A stretch of 64,000 nt of DNA from Pseudomonadota bacterium (GTDB lineage Bacteria > Desulfobacterota > Desulfovibrionia > Desulfovibrionales > Desulfovibrionaceae). The stretch is taken from positions 1-64,000 of the forward strand of contig JAEYOJ010000034.1 in NCBI GenBank assembly GCA_023411815.1, given 5' to 3'. A program made the translations under genes and the position numbers. This document shows, in pieces, positions 41,803 through 50,696 of the stretch; positions within the stretch are counted from its first letter, which is position 1, and every line of letters starts with the position of its first letter. The notes beneath the pieces were generated by a model. It made no database searches, had not been told where the DNA came from, and saw only the letters and a list, made by a program, of their open reading frames with translations.

Positions 41803-42753
41803 ATGAAAAAGATCCTCGCCGCGGACATCGGAGGGACCAACAGCCGCTTCGCCTCCTTCGCCACCGATGGCCTTAGCCTGGTTCTGGAAGACACGCTGCG
41901 GCTGCCCACCGGGCGGTTCGGATCGTTCCTGGAACTGGTGGAGGCCCTGGAGAGCGAGGGCTTCGCGGCCTCCCCGCGGCGCAGCGACATGACGGTCATC
42001 GCCGTGGCCGGCGCGGTGCGCGAACGGGTCTACGCCAGGCCGGCCAACATCCCGTGGGAAATCGACTTCACCCACGGCCGGGACATGTTCGGCGAGGGCG
42101 GCTATTTTCTCATCAACGATTTTGTGGCCCAGGCCTTCGGCTGCCGGACGGACGCGGCGGCCGAAGCGCGGGAGGTCAAGCCCGGAACGCCACAGGATGA
42201 CGCGGCTCTGGCCGCCGTGGGCGCGGGCACGGGCCTCGGCCATTGCGCGCTGCTGCCCGATCTCTGTGGCGGGTATATCGCCGCGCCGTCCGAGGCGGGC
42301 CATGCCTCCTTCGCCTTCAGGGGTGCGGACGAACAGGAGTACGAGCGCTTCGTGCTGGACAGGACCGGCAAGCCTTACGCCTACGGCGACCTCGTGGTCA
42401 CCGGCCTCGGCCTGTCGCTCGTGCACGCCTTCCTGACCGGCGAGGATTTGGACCCGGCCGGGGTCTCGGCCCGGCTGACGGACGACTGCGCCACCACGGC
42501 CTGGTTCGCGCGCTTCTACGGCCGGGCCTGCCGCAACTACGCCCTGAGCGTCCTGGCCATGCGCGGGGTCTATGTGGTCGGCGGCGTGGCGGCCAAGAAT
42601 CCCATGCTGGTCATGCATCCTAACTTCAACCAGGAGTTCGTCGAATCGCCGAACTACGGCTGGCTGCTGCAGAAAATCCCGGTCTACCTGAACGACAACG
42701 AGGACAGCGGGTTGTGGGGGGCGGGTTTTTACGGCCTGCTGAACCTGCGCTGA
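41803..42753 (+). CDS. glk: Glucokinase
   Basis: A 316-residue sugar kinase of the Glk (bacterial glucokinase) family, phosphorylating glucose with ATP. The phosphate loop is LAADIGGTNSRFASF (residues 4-18). Sugar-binding and catalytic marks seen are VAGAVRERV, NDFVAQAF (catalytic Asp), GAGTGLG, the SEAGHASFAF loop (His and Glu in SEAGH) and VYVVGGVAAKNPM. It is a single gene; the ATG 41803 has only a weak GGTAG upstream. The region upstream shows no promoter that can be trusted. Confidence 0.87.
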   Translation: MKKILAADIGGTNSRFASFATDGLSLVLEDTLRLPTGRFGSFLELVEALESEGFAASPRRSDMTVIAVAGAVRERVYARPANIPWEIDFTHGRDMFGEGGYFLINDFVAQAFGCRTDAAAEAREVKPGTPQDDAALAAVGAGTGLGHCALLPDLCGGYIAAPSEAGHASFAFRGADEQEYERFVLDRTGKPYAYGDLVVTGLGLSLVHAFLTGEDLDPAGVSARLTDDCATTAWFARFYGRACRNYALSVLAMRGVYVVGGVAAKNPMLVMHPNFNQEFVESPNYGWLLQKIPVYLNDNEDSGLWGAGFYGLLNLR

Positions 42754-43096
42754 CAAGCCCTTGCGGGGAGCCGTCGCGGGCCGGCAAGCGCGGAGTGGCA
42801 TGCGGGCTGTCCGTGAGGACAAGTTGCGCTTGCTCGAAGACCGCGAAGCCTATAAGAATGGGCTGTCGTTCCGATCATCATCCACGGCTTTGTCGTCGAT
42901 TTTGCGTAGACGGCCTGCGAATGGCCATGCGAATGTGCATGGATCGTTCTTCAAGTGATAATTTCCGCACACTTGGCGGCGTGTAGCGCGCGAGCTGTCG
43001 CTGGCACGTTGCCTCCCATATCAATGAATTTGGAACGCATTCTGCATTGCCCACGCGAGGAAGTGTGAGCAAGCCCTTAAAATGCAATAAGAGCCG
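42754..43096. other. Intergenic region ahead of the HDOD gene
   Basis: About 340 bases. It holds the sigma54 promoter candidate at 43031-43046 and no gene. A short frame at 42714-42986 lacks coding character. Confidence 0.5.
43031..43046 (+). promoter_or_regulatory. Candidate sigma54 promoter of the HDOD-kinase operon
   Basis: TGGAACGCATTCTGCA has GG and GC at exactly 10-base spacing and matches the sigma54 consensus TGGCAC-N5-TTGCA at most key positions. It lies 50 bases upstream of the start codon. Confidence 0.5.
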
Positions 43097-44347
43097 ATGA
43101 CAAAGTTATCCTTGGACCAACTGCGACCGGGCATGAGACTCGCCGACGACCTGCAATCCGACATGGGCCGGTTTCTGCTGGCCAAGGGCACCGAGTTGGA
43201 CGAAAGCCATATGCGCATCATGCGCATATGGGGCGTGACCGCCGTCGAGGTGGAAAGCGAGAAGATGGAGGAACACGCCCCGGAAGCGCCTCCCGCCGCC
43301 CTGGCTTCGGCCCAGGAGATCATGCGCCAGCGGCTTCGGCTCAACGACCTCGAATACCCGGCCGTCAAGGAGCTGTTCAGGCTCAGCTCCGCGCGCCTGG
43401 CCCAGGGTGTCGCCCGGAACCCCGGCAAGACCAAGGACATATTCTCCGGCCGGCCCTCGGGCTCGGCTTCCGGGGCCCTGGAAAGGCTGGAAGGCAAGTT
43501 CCGAACCACGCCCGAGGCCGTCCTGGGCAGCGGGGATGTGACCCTGGCGTCCCTGCCCGCCTTCCTGTCCGAGCTTGTGGACATCATCAACAATCCACGC
43601 TGCTCCGCGCTGGAGATCGCCCGCGTGGTGGAGAGGGACACCACGCTCACGGCCAGGCTCCTGCGCATAGTCAACAGCCCTTTCTACGGATACCCATCCA
43701 AGGTCGACACCATCTCGCGCGCGGTGACCGTCATCGGCAGCCGGCAGCTCACCACATTGGCCATGGGCGTCGCCGCCATCCATTCGTTCCAGGGCATTCC
43801 CGAGGACCTGGTGGACATGCGCGACTTCTGGCGGCACAGCCTCATGTGCGGCTTCGCCTGCCGCATCCTGGCCAGCTACACCAACACGCCCAATTCCGAG
43901 CGCTTCTTCGTCGCGGGCCTTCTGCACGACATCGGCCGCCTGGCCATGTACAAGAACCGGCCCAAGGAATCGGCCGAAGCGCTGGCCACGGCCCAAGCCC
44001 TGCGCGAGTCCGGCGAGCGGGTGGAGCGCAAGCTGTTCGGTTTCGACCACGGCGCCCTGGGCGGCCATCTGCTCAAGACCTGGAACTTCCCGCTGGTGCT
44101 CGAGAATTCCGTCCGCTATCACCATGCGCCCATGGGCAGCCCGAGCTTCCGCGAAACGGCCATGGTGCATTTTTCGGATGTGCTGGCCTGGGCCCTGGAC
44201 CAGGACGGGCTGGAAACGGTCGTGCCTCCACTCAACGCCACGGTCTGGGAGTCCCTGGGACTCCCCGCCGTCTCTTTGTCGGCGGTAGTGGAGCAGCTGG
44301 AGTTTTTGTACAATCAAACAGCCCGGTACTTCCTCGGCGATGAATAG
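43097..44347 (+). CDS. HDOD-domain signal-transduction protein
   Basis: A 416-residue cytoplasmic protein. The N-terminal 60 residues (LSLDQLRPGMRLADDLQSDMGRFLLAKGTEL) are the PilZ-like/HD-GYP companion module found in such proteins. An HDOD domain follows at about 155-350 (LPAFLSELVDIINNPRCSALEIARVVERD, LTARLLRIVNSPFYGYPSKVDTISRAVTVIG, DFWRHSLMCGFACRIL, FFVAGLLHDIGRLAMYKN). HDOD domains resemble HD phosphodiesterases; here the HD pair LLHDIGRL is present, yet other metal-ligand positions are incomplete, so catalysis is doubtful. Its stop overlaps the kinase start by 8 bases. Confidence 0.88.
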   Translation: MTKLSLDQLRPGMRLADDLQSDMGRFLLAKGTELDESHMRIMRIWGVTAVEVESEKMEEHAPEAPPAALASAQEIMRQRLRLNDLEYPAVKELFRLSSARLAQGVARNPGKTKDIFSGRPSGSASGALERLEGKFRTTPEAVLGSGDVTLASLPAFLSELVDIINNPRCSALEIARVVERDTTLTARLLRIVNSPFYGYPSKVDTISRAVTVIGSRQLTTLAMGVAAIHSFQGIPEDLVDMRDFWRHSLMCGFACRILASYTNTPNSERFFVAGLLHDIGRLAMYKNRPKESAEALATAQALRESGERVERKLFGFDHGALGGHLLKTWNFPLVLENSVRYHHAPMGSPSFRETAMVHFSDVLAWALDQDGLETVVPPLNATVWESLGLPAVSLSAVVEQLEFLYNQTARYFLGDE

Positions 44348-45695
44348 CACCAAGGAACTCAAGCACCACGTGCGTCAGCTCGAAGCCAGGGTGGAGTTCC
44401 TGGAAGAGCAGAAGCGCTTCACCCTCGACCTGCTAGAGGCCGCCTCCTCTCTGGGCGACTTCCAGACTTCCCTGGGCAGGCTGCAGGACCCGTCCGTCAT
44501 TCTTCAGGAAACCGCCAGCCGCATCCAGCAGCTCTTGCCCATGCGCAGGCAGGCCATCTACCTGGTGGACGAGCGCGACTCGGACTTCAAGCCCGCCTTC
44601 TGCTCTCCCGCCGATGAAAGCGGCTTCATGGACGAGAACCTGTCCCACCTCATCGAAAAGGGCATCTTCGCCTGGGCCCTGCGCGAGAAGCGACCCGTGT
44701 TCATCAGCGGCAAGGACGGCGTCAGCCGCTTCGTGCTGCACGCCCTGGCCACCAGCTCGCGCGTGCGCGGCATGTTCCTGGGCGTGCTCTCGGACAAGCC
44801 CGGCGAGGTCTACGACTACTCCCTGGCTCTCCTGTCCATCCTGCTGGCCAACAGCGCCAACGCCCTGGAGAGCTTCGAGTTGTACAAGTGGATCAACAAG
44901 ATCAACCAGGACTTGGAGCAGAAGGTCAGGGCTCTGGCCGCTTCGGAGCAGGAACTCAAGCGGCACCGCTATCATCTGCAGGAGATCGCTGGCGAGCGCA
45001 CGGCCGAACTCAACAAGGTCGTGGACAGACTCAAGGACTCGGTGCGCGAGAAGGACCTCCTGCTCAGGGCGGCGCAGGACAGGGTCCAGGGCAACTTGCA
45101 GACCGTCATGGGCTTGCTCGGCCTGCAATCCGAACGCGCAAGCGAGGACTCCGTGCGCGAGGCCCTGGATGAGTCCCGGTCGCGCGTCCGCTCCCTGGCA
45201 CTCATCCACGAGAGCCTGTATCTTCCGGGAAACGTCTTCAACGTCGAAATGCAGCCGTTCCTGGCCAGCCTGACGCAGAACCTGCTGAACTCCCTGGCCC
45301 CGGGGCGCGGCGGGATAGATCTCGGTCTGGACGTCCACATCGCCTCCCTGAGCATCGACCAGGCCGTATCCTGCGGTCTTATCGTCAACGAACTGCTCGC
45401 CAACTGCCTCGGGCATGCCTTCCCTGGAGGAAGGCCGGGGCGCATAGGTGTGGGGTTCCGTCTGGAGGGCGGGGAGTGTCGCCTTTTCGTTGAGGACGAC
45501 GGCGTCGGGCTTCCCCCCGGCTCCGAGGACCGCCAGCCGCAATCGCTCGGCCTCCAATACGTGCGGAGCCTGGCGGCCCAGCTTGGCGGCCGCCTGGACT
45601 TCACCCGCCTCGATCCCGGCACGCGTGTCAGTGTGTCGTTCATTCCTTTCGGCAGCCAAGCCGGGCTGCTTTCCGTGCCGGGCGAGCCGGCCTGA
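44340..45695 (+). CDS. HisKA_2-type sensor kinase-like protein lacking the phosphoacceptor His
   Basis: A 451-residue protein: N-terminal coiled coil (about 1-30), GAF-like sensor (about 40-180; RQAIYLVDERDSDFKPAFCS), coiled coil (185-235), HisKA_2-type helix (230-270) and HATPase (330-445). In the HisKA_2 region the usual HHRVKNNLQ is LRAAQDRVQGNLQ, so both His are replaced (Gln, Asp). The ATPase site looks intact: NELLANCLGHAFP (N-box), DDGVGLPPG (G1) and SLGLQYVRSLAAQLGG (G2). It could therefore bind ATP yet not phosphorylate itself. Cotranscribed with the HDOD gene, overlap 8 bases. Confidence 0.88.
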   Translation: MNSTKELKHHVRQLEARVEFLEEQKRFTLDLLEAASSLGDFQTSLGRLQDPSVILQETASRIQQLLPMRRQAIYLVDERDSDFKPAFCSPADESGFMDENLSHLIEKGIFAWALREKRPVFISGKDGVSRFVLHALATSSRVRGMFLGVLSDKPGEVYDYSLALLSILLANSANALESFELYKWINKINQDLEQKVRALAASEQELKRHRYHLQEIAGERTAELNKVVDRLKDSVREKDLLLRAAQDRVQGNLQTVMGLLGLQSERASEDSVREALDESRSRVRSLALIHESLYLPGNVFNVEMQPFLASLTQNLLNSLAPGRGGIDLGLDVHIASLSIDQAVSCGLIVNELLANCLGHAFPGGRPGRIGVGFRLEGGECRLFVEDDGVGLPPGSEDRQPQSLGLQYVRSLAAQLGGRLDFTRLDPGTRVSVSFIPFGSQAGLLSVPGEPA

Positions 45696-45742
45696 GCAGG
45701 CAGCCCGGTATCGCGCGCCATGGCGCGCCCAAGGAGGCCCGC

Positions 45743-45946
45743 ATGCCCTACGTGAACATCAAGATCACCCGCGAAGGCGCCACGGCCGAGCAGAAGGCCG
45801 AGCTTATCAAGGGCGTCACCGAACTGTTGCGCGACGTGCTGGGCAAGAACCCGGCCACGACAGTCGTGGTCATCGACGAGGTGGACAGGGACAACTGGGG
45901 CATCGGCGGCGAAACGGTCACCGTGCGCCGCAAGCAGGGACGATAA
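45743..45946 (+). CDS. 4-Oxalocrotonate tautomerase-family protein
   Basis: A 67-residue protein of the tautomerase superfamily. After removal of the initiator Met the N-terminal Pro (MPYVNIKITREG) is the catalytic base. The two beta-alpha-beta features (TAEQKAELIKGVTELLRDVLGKNPATTVVVIDEVDRDNWGIGG) match the small 4-OT homologues, which form hexamers. Substrate here is unknown. AAGGAGG ahead of the ATG is a strong ribosome site. 47 bases behind the kinase gene. Confidence 0.93.
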   Translation: MPYVNIKITREGATAEQKAELIKGVTELLRDVLGKNPATTVVVIDEVDRDNWGIGGETVTVRRKQGR

Positions 45947-45962
45947 GCAAATTTCCTGAGAG

Positions 45963-46018
45963 CTGGGAAGGGCTTCGCCCTCCCCAGACCCCACCCACCA
46001 GGGCCGACGCGGCCCTGG
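45963..46018 (+). repeat. Intergenic double-hairpin repeat, copy 8
   Basis: A 45963-45987 (CTGGGAAGGGC..GCCCTCCCCAG) and B 45998-46017 (CCAGGGCC..GGCCCTGG), 16 bases after the tautomerase stop. Followed by ACCCGCGCAATTCGTT, shared with copy 6. Confidence 0.75.
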
Positions 46019-46060
46019 ACCCGCGCAATTCGTTCGCGCAATGCTCCAGCTTCGACCGGT

Positions 46061-47353
46061 TCATGGCGCGGCCTTCGGCGGCTTATCCAGCAGGGTTACC
46101 GTCAGCAGGACCGGCGCTCCCGAGACCCGGCTGTTCAGGCGTTTCCGTAGATAGTCGCTGATCTCCCCGCGCAGGGCTTCTCTGTCCTTCCCGTTCAGGT
46201 TTTCGATCTTGGGCATTACCCAGGCTTGCGCCAGGACAGCCGGGTCCTTGCCCAGGCCCGTCTGAAGAAAACGTGCCTGGGAATCCACCAGCAGCGCATC
46301 CCCGCGCTCCCGCATTGATTGATCCATGACATTCAGGGCCGTCTGGGCCTTGCTGCCGCCCTGGAAAGTCGGGTCCGTGCGTACCTGCAGGAATACGAGC
46401 CCGGCGAAGGCCATGGCCATGACGGCCAGCAGCAGGCCGAGCATTCCGCGCCGGCCCTGGGTGAAGCGGCTGGAGTGCGGGCGCACGCCGAACAGGGCGA
46501 AGACCAGGCCGCCAGCCACGTTGATGCCCGTGAGCTGGAGCAGGAGCTGGAACAAGCCCGTGGCCGCAAAGGGCCATTGGCCGAGGGCCGCGCCCATGCC
46601 CACCAGAGTGGCGGGCGGAGACAAAGACGCGGCCACGAGCAGGCCAACGCCCGCGCCGGAGACGAGATTGTCGCCCTCGGTCTGCAGCAGGTTGATGGCT
46701 CCGGCCGCCCCCGCCACTACAGGCAGCACGAAGGCCACCATGGATACGCTGGCGACTTGCGACATGAGCTGCGTGGGCGTCTGCGGCCCTATGGCCAGAC
46801 TCAGCAGCCAGGCCAGCAGAATGCTCGTGGCCAGGGACGCGAAATAGCGGCCCAGGCTGTGCAGGAACATCCTGCCGTCGCCGATGGCCGTGGCGATGGC
46901 GCCGTTCATGGCCGGCTGGGCAAAGGGGGCGATGAGCATGCCCGCCGTGAGCAGATACCAGGCGTTGGTGGTCAGGCCGATCCAGGTCACCGCGCCCGAT
47001 GCCGCGGCATAGCCCAGAAAGCCCTTCCAGGAGCCGATGCTGCGCATGCTGCCGAGCACTACCTCCACCGGGCTGCGCAGCTCCACGTCGCGCACCTGGG
47101 CGGCGACCTTCTCCGTGGTCAGATTTATCGGAAGTACGGGGTGCGGATTCAGGGTCACGCTGGCTTGGTTCATGTTTCCGAGCCGATCCAGCAGGTCTTC
47201 CACCTTGCCGTTGGACACGTGCAGCAGGATCAAATCCTGGTCGTCGCCGTCCCGTGACTCCAGCAGGGCAATGTTCCGGCCGTCCAGGTCACGGGCCATG
47301 TCCAGGATCTTGCCGCCTTGTCCCCGGGGCACGTGCACGATGAGTTGCCGCAT
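46061..47353 (-). CDS. DUF389-domain membrane protein
   Basis: A 430-residue membrane protein. Residues 1-90 are a soluble alpha/beta module (RQLIVHVPRGQGGKILDMARDL). Residues about 110-300 hold six or so helices of the DUF389 type (conserved LLTAGMLIAPFAQPAMNGAIATAIGD and LVAASLSPPATLVGMGAALG). The C-terminus (after 330) is an extracytoplasmic-looking domain of about 100 residues. Function of DUF389 proteins is not established. The gene stands alone between two convergent/unidirectional neighbours on the minus strand. Confidence 0.87.
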   Translation of the reverse strand: MRQLIVHVPRGQGGKILDMARDLDGRNIALLESRDGDDQDLILLHVSNGKVEDLLDRLGNMNQASVTLNPHPVLPINLTTEKVAAQVRDVELRSPVEVVLGSMRSIGSWKGFLGYAAASGAVTWIGLTTNAWYLLTAGMLIAPFAQPAMNGAIATAIGDGRMFLHSLGRYFASLATSILLAWLLSLAIGPQTPTQLMSQVASVSMVAFVLPVVAGAAGAINLLQTEGDNLVSGAGVGLLVAASLSPPATLVGMGAALGQWPFAATGLFQLLLQLTGINVAGGLVFALFGVRPHSSRFTQGRRGMLGLLLAVMAMAFAGLVFLQVRTDPTFQGGSKAQTALNVMDQSMRERGDALLVDSQARFLQTGLGKDPAVLAQAWVMPKIENLNGKDREALRGEISDYLRKRLNSRVSGAPVLLTVTLLDKPPKAAP

Positions 47354-47433
47354 GGCTCTCTCCTGCGCGGTTATCGCAGTCTGTTATCCCCGTCTGAGAG
47401 CCTAGCCGGGCTCGCGCCGTTCCTGAGTGATTT

Positions 47434-48330
47434 TTACGGCGCGCCGCGCTCACGCCGCGAGGGCAGCTCGGCCGCGGCCACGCCGACCAGGAGCCAGAAC
47501 CCGCCCACGATGAGCCCGGCGGCCACGTCGCTCAGGAAGTGCACGCTCAGGAAGACCCGGCTGAAAGTGACCAGCAGGACGAGCACCGCGGTCCAGTAGC
47601 CGATTTCGAAACGCCGCGCGGAACTGGCGATGTCCCTGGCCAGGATATAGGCTATGAATCCGTAAACCGCGGCCGCTCCCGTGGCGTGACCGCTCGGGAA
47701 GGACGGGGAGAAGGCCTCCACGCCCAGGACGAACTCCGGGCGCGGCTTGGCGATGGCGTACTTGCCCGCCCAGGTCGTGATCTGCGAGCCCGTGATGCAC
47801 AGCCACAAGGGCAGCACGTATACCACGCGGCGATAGGCGAACAGGAAGCCCGTGGCCACGATGGACACGGCGGTCAGGGTCTCGGTGGAACCCAGGTTCG
47901 TGATCCAGGTGAACACGAGCACGGTCGTCGGGGAGCGCCAGGGCGCCAGAACCTTGTCCACGGCCCGGTCCGTGGCCACGATCTCGTCCGCTTCCAACAC
48001 CTCGTCCAGAAGCTCCAGGGAGAGCCCGGCGATGTAGGCCGCGGCCAGGATCAGCAGCGTGAGCGGCAGGCCGCTGAAGCGCCGGGGGGTGAGGCGGGCG
48101 TCGAGAAAGCCCATGAACCTTGGGTAGCGCTGGCGCAGTTCGTCCAGGAAACCTTCGGGGCGCTCCCAGACTCCGTGTTTGGACACCCGGTTGTAGTTGC
48201 GCCGGGCCGTTTCCCACAGTAGCCGGCCGGCGTGCAGCACGACGAAGCGCAGCAGTATGAACAGGCCCAGCAGGAGGAGCAGGGAAGCCCATCCGCCCAG
48301 CCTGGCGGCAAGCTCATTCAGTATGTGCAT
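47434..48330 (-). CDS. PAP2-family membrane phosphatase
   Basis: A 298-residue integral membrane protein with the three phosphatase motifs of the PAP2/type-2 phosphatidic-acid phosphatase family: KYAIAKPRPE (Kx6RP), PSGHATGA (PSGH) and SRVFLSVHFLSDVAAG (SRx5Hx3D). Catalytic His are in PSGH and the last motif. Around it are helices ASLLLLLGLFILLRF, LILAAAYIAGLSLELL, VYVLPLWLCITGSQI and WTAVLVLLVTFSRVFL. Likely substrate: undecaprenyl-PP, phosphatidic acid or phosphatidylglycerol-P. The first 90 residues are a longer cytoplasmic/linking segment than the minimal family. Confidence 0.9.
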   Translation of the reverse strand: MHILNELAARLGGWASLLLLLGLFILLRFVVLHAGRLLWETARRNYNRVSKHGVWERPEGFLDELRQRYPRFMGFLDARLTPRRFSGLPLTLLILAAAYIAGLSLELLDEVLEADEIVATDRAVDKVLAPWRSPTTVLVFTWITNLGSTETLTAVSIVATGFLFAYRRVVYVLPLWLCITGSQITTWAGKYAIAKPRPEFVLGVEAFSPSFPSGHATGAAAVYGFIAYILARDIASSARRFEIGYWTAVLVLLVTFSRVFLSVHFLSDVAAGLIVGGFWLLVGVAAAELPSRRERGAP

Positions 48331-48570
48331 GCGGGTAGCTTCCCCCTGGTTGCAGAAAGCACCGGACCTTCATTGGTGGAATTGCCGCGAGTGCGATGAC
48401 CATATGGAAACATGCAGGTACCGTACGGCAAGAAAGCCCGGAGAAACAGGCCCCAAGAGCATTTCGGGCCGATAGGTCGCGGCGTGTGGTCTGTTGCCTG
48501 ACATTTGGTCCGGAGTCGGTCCGCGCGGAAACCCCATCCCGAGGGATGGAGCATCCGCGCGCGGGCTTCC

Positions 48571-49743
48571 TTACGGCTTGAGCACGACCTTGGTGTGGCA
48601 ATCTTCCTTTTCCCGGAACTTGCGGTAGGCGATGGGCGCGTCCTCCAGCCGGATGCGGTGCGAAATGATCGCGGCCGGGTCGATCTCGCCCCTTTGGATG
48701 CGTTCGAGCAGCGGGCGCAGGTATTTGTGCACGTGCGTCTGGCCCATCTTGAAGGTGAGGCCCTTGGCGAAGGCCGAACCCATGGGGAGCTTGTCGACAA
48801 ACTGGGAATACACGCCGGGGATGGAAACGGTGCCGCCCTTGCGGCAGGCCTGGATGGCCTGGCGCAGGACGTAGGGGCGGTCCGTTTCCAGGCGCAACGT
48901 CTGCTTAACCTTGTCGTACACGATGCCGAGGCCGGTGCCGTGCGCCTCCAAGCCCACGGCGTCGATGCAGGCATCCGGCCCGCGGCCGCCGGTGCGCTGC
49001 TTCAATCCCTCGACGACATCCTCGTCCTCCTCGTAGTTCAGGGTCTCCGCTCCGCCGAAGCTCTCGGCCAGGCGCAGCCGCTCGGGGATGCGGTCGATGG
49101 CGATGACGTGCTCCGCGCCCAGCATGTAGGCGCTTTTTATGGCGAACAGGCCCACGGGCCCGCAGCCCCAGACGGCCACGATGTCGCCGGGTTGTATGCC
49201 GCAGTGCTCGGCGGCCTGGTAGCCGGTGGGGAAGATGTCGGACAAGAAGAGCACCTTCTCGTCCGGGAGTTCGGCGGGAATCTTCACGTGCCCGACATCG
49301 GCGAAGGGCACGCGCACGTACTCGGCCTGGCCGCCGGCATAGCCGCCCAGAAGGTGCGAGTATCCGTAGATCGCCGCGCCCGCGAAGCCGTACATGGCCT
49401 CGGCCATCCAGGCGTTGGGGTTGGTGTTGTCGCACAGGGACCACATATCCTTCCGGCAGAAGTAGCAGCGGCCGCAGGAGATGGGGAAGGGCACGACCAC
49501 GCGGTCGCCCTTCTTGAGGTTGCGCACCTCCCTGCCGACTTCCACGACTTCGCCCATGAACTCGTGCCCGAGTATGTCGCCCTTCTCCATGGTCGGCATG
49601 TAGCCGTCGTAGAGGTGCAGGTCGGAGCCACAGATGGCCGCGAGGGATACCTTGAGGATGGCGTCGTGCGGATTGAGGATCTTGGGGTCGGGCACGTTCT
49701 CCACCCGCACGTCGCCCTTGCCGAACCAGCAGACTGCTTTCAT
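48571..49743 (-). CDS. Zinc-dependent alcohol dehydrogenase (medium-chain, formaldehyde-dehydrogenase-like)
   Basis: A 390-residue medium-chain dehydrogenase. Catalytic Zn ligands are in CGSDLHLYDG and GHEFMGEVVEVG; structural Zn ligands appear as CGRCYFCRKDMWSLCDNTNP. The NAD-binding segment is DIVAVWGCGPVGLFAIKSAYMLGAEHVIAIDRIPERL. The insertion GGYAGGQAEYVRVPFADV and the length match the glutathione-independent formaldehyde dehydrogenase-like branch. It is 24 bases behind an SRPBCC gene. Substrate unknown. Confidence 0.88.
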   Translation of the reverse strand: MKAVCWFGKGDVRVENVPDPKILNPHDAILKVSLAAICGSDLHLYDGYMPTMEKGDILGHEFMGEVVEVGREVRNLKKGDRVVVPFPISCGRCYFCRKDMWSLCDNTNPNAWMAEAMYGFAGAAIYGYSHLLGGYAGGQAEYVRVPFADVGHVKIPAELPDEKVLFLSDIFPTGYQAAEHCGIQPGDIVAVWGCGPVGLFAIKSAYMLGAEHVIAIDRIPERLRLAESFGGAETLNYEEDEDVVEGLKQRTGGRGPDACIDAVGLEAHGTGLGIVYDKVKQTLRLETDRPYVLRQAIQACRKGGTVSIPGVYSQFVDKLPMGSAFAKGLTFKMGQTHVHKYLRPLLERIQRGEIDPAAIISHRIRLEDAPIAYRKFREKEDCHTKVVLKP

Positions 49744-49767
49744 GGCGTCGCTCCTTTGCGGTGCGGC

Positions 49768-50262
49768 CTAACCGTGGGGCTGGCCGTTGATGGTGGGAAT
49801 CTCGCCGGTCTCCAGGAGCTGCTTGAAGCGCCGCAGGTCCTCCCTGGCCATCTGCGAGGGATTGTCGCCGAAGAGCTTGGCGAAGGCCGCGCCCATCTCG
49901 CCGGCCGGCGGGTCGTACATGAGGACCACCTGGACTTCCGTGCCGCGCCCGCCGGGCGCGTCCTTGAAGAGCACCAGGCCGCCGCCGATCATGTCCGAGC
50001 CTCGGACCGGCTCCCACTCGATGCGCTCGTTCTCGACCTCCTTCACGATGGCCGCGTCCCATTCGAGCGTTTTGCCCGCCGGGCCCTTGGCCACCCAGTG
50101 TGAATGCTTGTCGTCCTGCACGGTCACGGACTCGATGTGCTCCATGAAGGTCAGGTTGGCCAAGTCCCGCCAGAAGCGGTAGATCTCCGCCCTGGGCTTG
50201 CCCACCGTCACGGTGCGCTGGGCGGTGATGCCCTTGAACATCGCGTGTCGCTCTCCCGCCAT
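49768..50262 (-). CDS. SRPBCC-family lipid/ligand-binding protein
   Basis: A 164-residue START-like protein of the polyketide-cyclase/SRPBCC type (KGITAQRTVTVGKPRAEIYRFWRDLANLTFMEHIESV, then alternating strands HSHWVAKGPAGKTLEWDAAIVKEV, IEWEPVRGSDMIGGGLVLFKDAP, TEVQVVLMYDPPAGEMGAAFAKLFGDNPSQMAREDLRRFKQLLETGE). The W..PE..Y.FW and TEV.V...Y.PP marks are those of the cyclase/dehydrase subgroup. Start ATG 50262 is preceded by AAAGGAGAC. It lies upstream of the alcohol dehydrogenase, in one operon. Confidence 0.85.
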   Translation of the reverse strand: MAGERHAMFKGITAQRTVTVGKPRAEIYRFWRDLANLTFMEHIESVTVQDDKHSHWVAKGPAGKTLEWDAAIVKEVENERIEWEPVRGSDMIGGGLVLFKDAPGGRGTEVQVVLMYDPPAGEMGAAFAKLFGDNPSQMAREDLRRFKQLLETGEIPTINGQPHG

Positions 50263-50696
50263 GCATGTCTCCTTTCCGGCGCTTTCGCCGGAGGCCTCGT
50301 GCCGGTCCGTGGAGTGCGCAGACGGCCGTGTCCGCAACGTCCCGGAATTCGGCCAAGGCCGTTGGTTGGATCGCCCGCCCCCGCGCATGCGCAAGCCTGT
50401 TCGTTTTTCCAGCCCCCCGCGAATCAAGGTGTTCCATCATGGCACAGAAAGGCGCGAGCGCAAGTCTGAACGGTTGGAGAAACGGGAAAGCGGGCAGGCT
50501 CGGGCTGAGCCGAGAACGCGCCAGACAGGCGGGGCGGGGCGGATCGTACCCGATCAGACCGGGACGCACAGGCAGGCGTTGTTCAGTGGAAAGGATGGGG
50601 GTGCGCAAAGAGCGCCGTTCCCGCGCGGGAGGGGTCTGGAAGAGGAGCGAACCGCACAGGCGGGCGGCGTATGTCTGAGTTGATTGGCAAAGTGCC
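50263..50696. other. Intergenic region with repeat copy 9
   Basis: About 430 bases between the SRPBCC start and the glycosyltransferase stop. The right part (about 50580-50660) carries a degenerate copy of the double-hairpin repeat. No gene with credible start recognised. Confidence 0.5.
50592..50668 (-). repeat. Intergenic double-hairpin repeat, copy 9 (degenerate)
   Basis: GCGCAAAGAGCGCCGTTCCCGCGC (B-like) followed by the block AAGAGGAGCGAACCGC that resembles the insert of copies 5 and 10. Stems are damaged. Lies about 30 bases after the glycosyltransferase stop. Confidence 0.5.
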
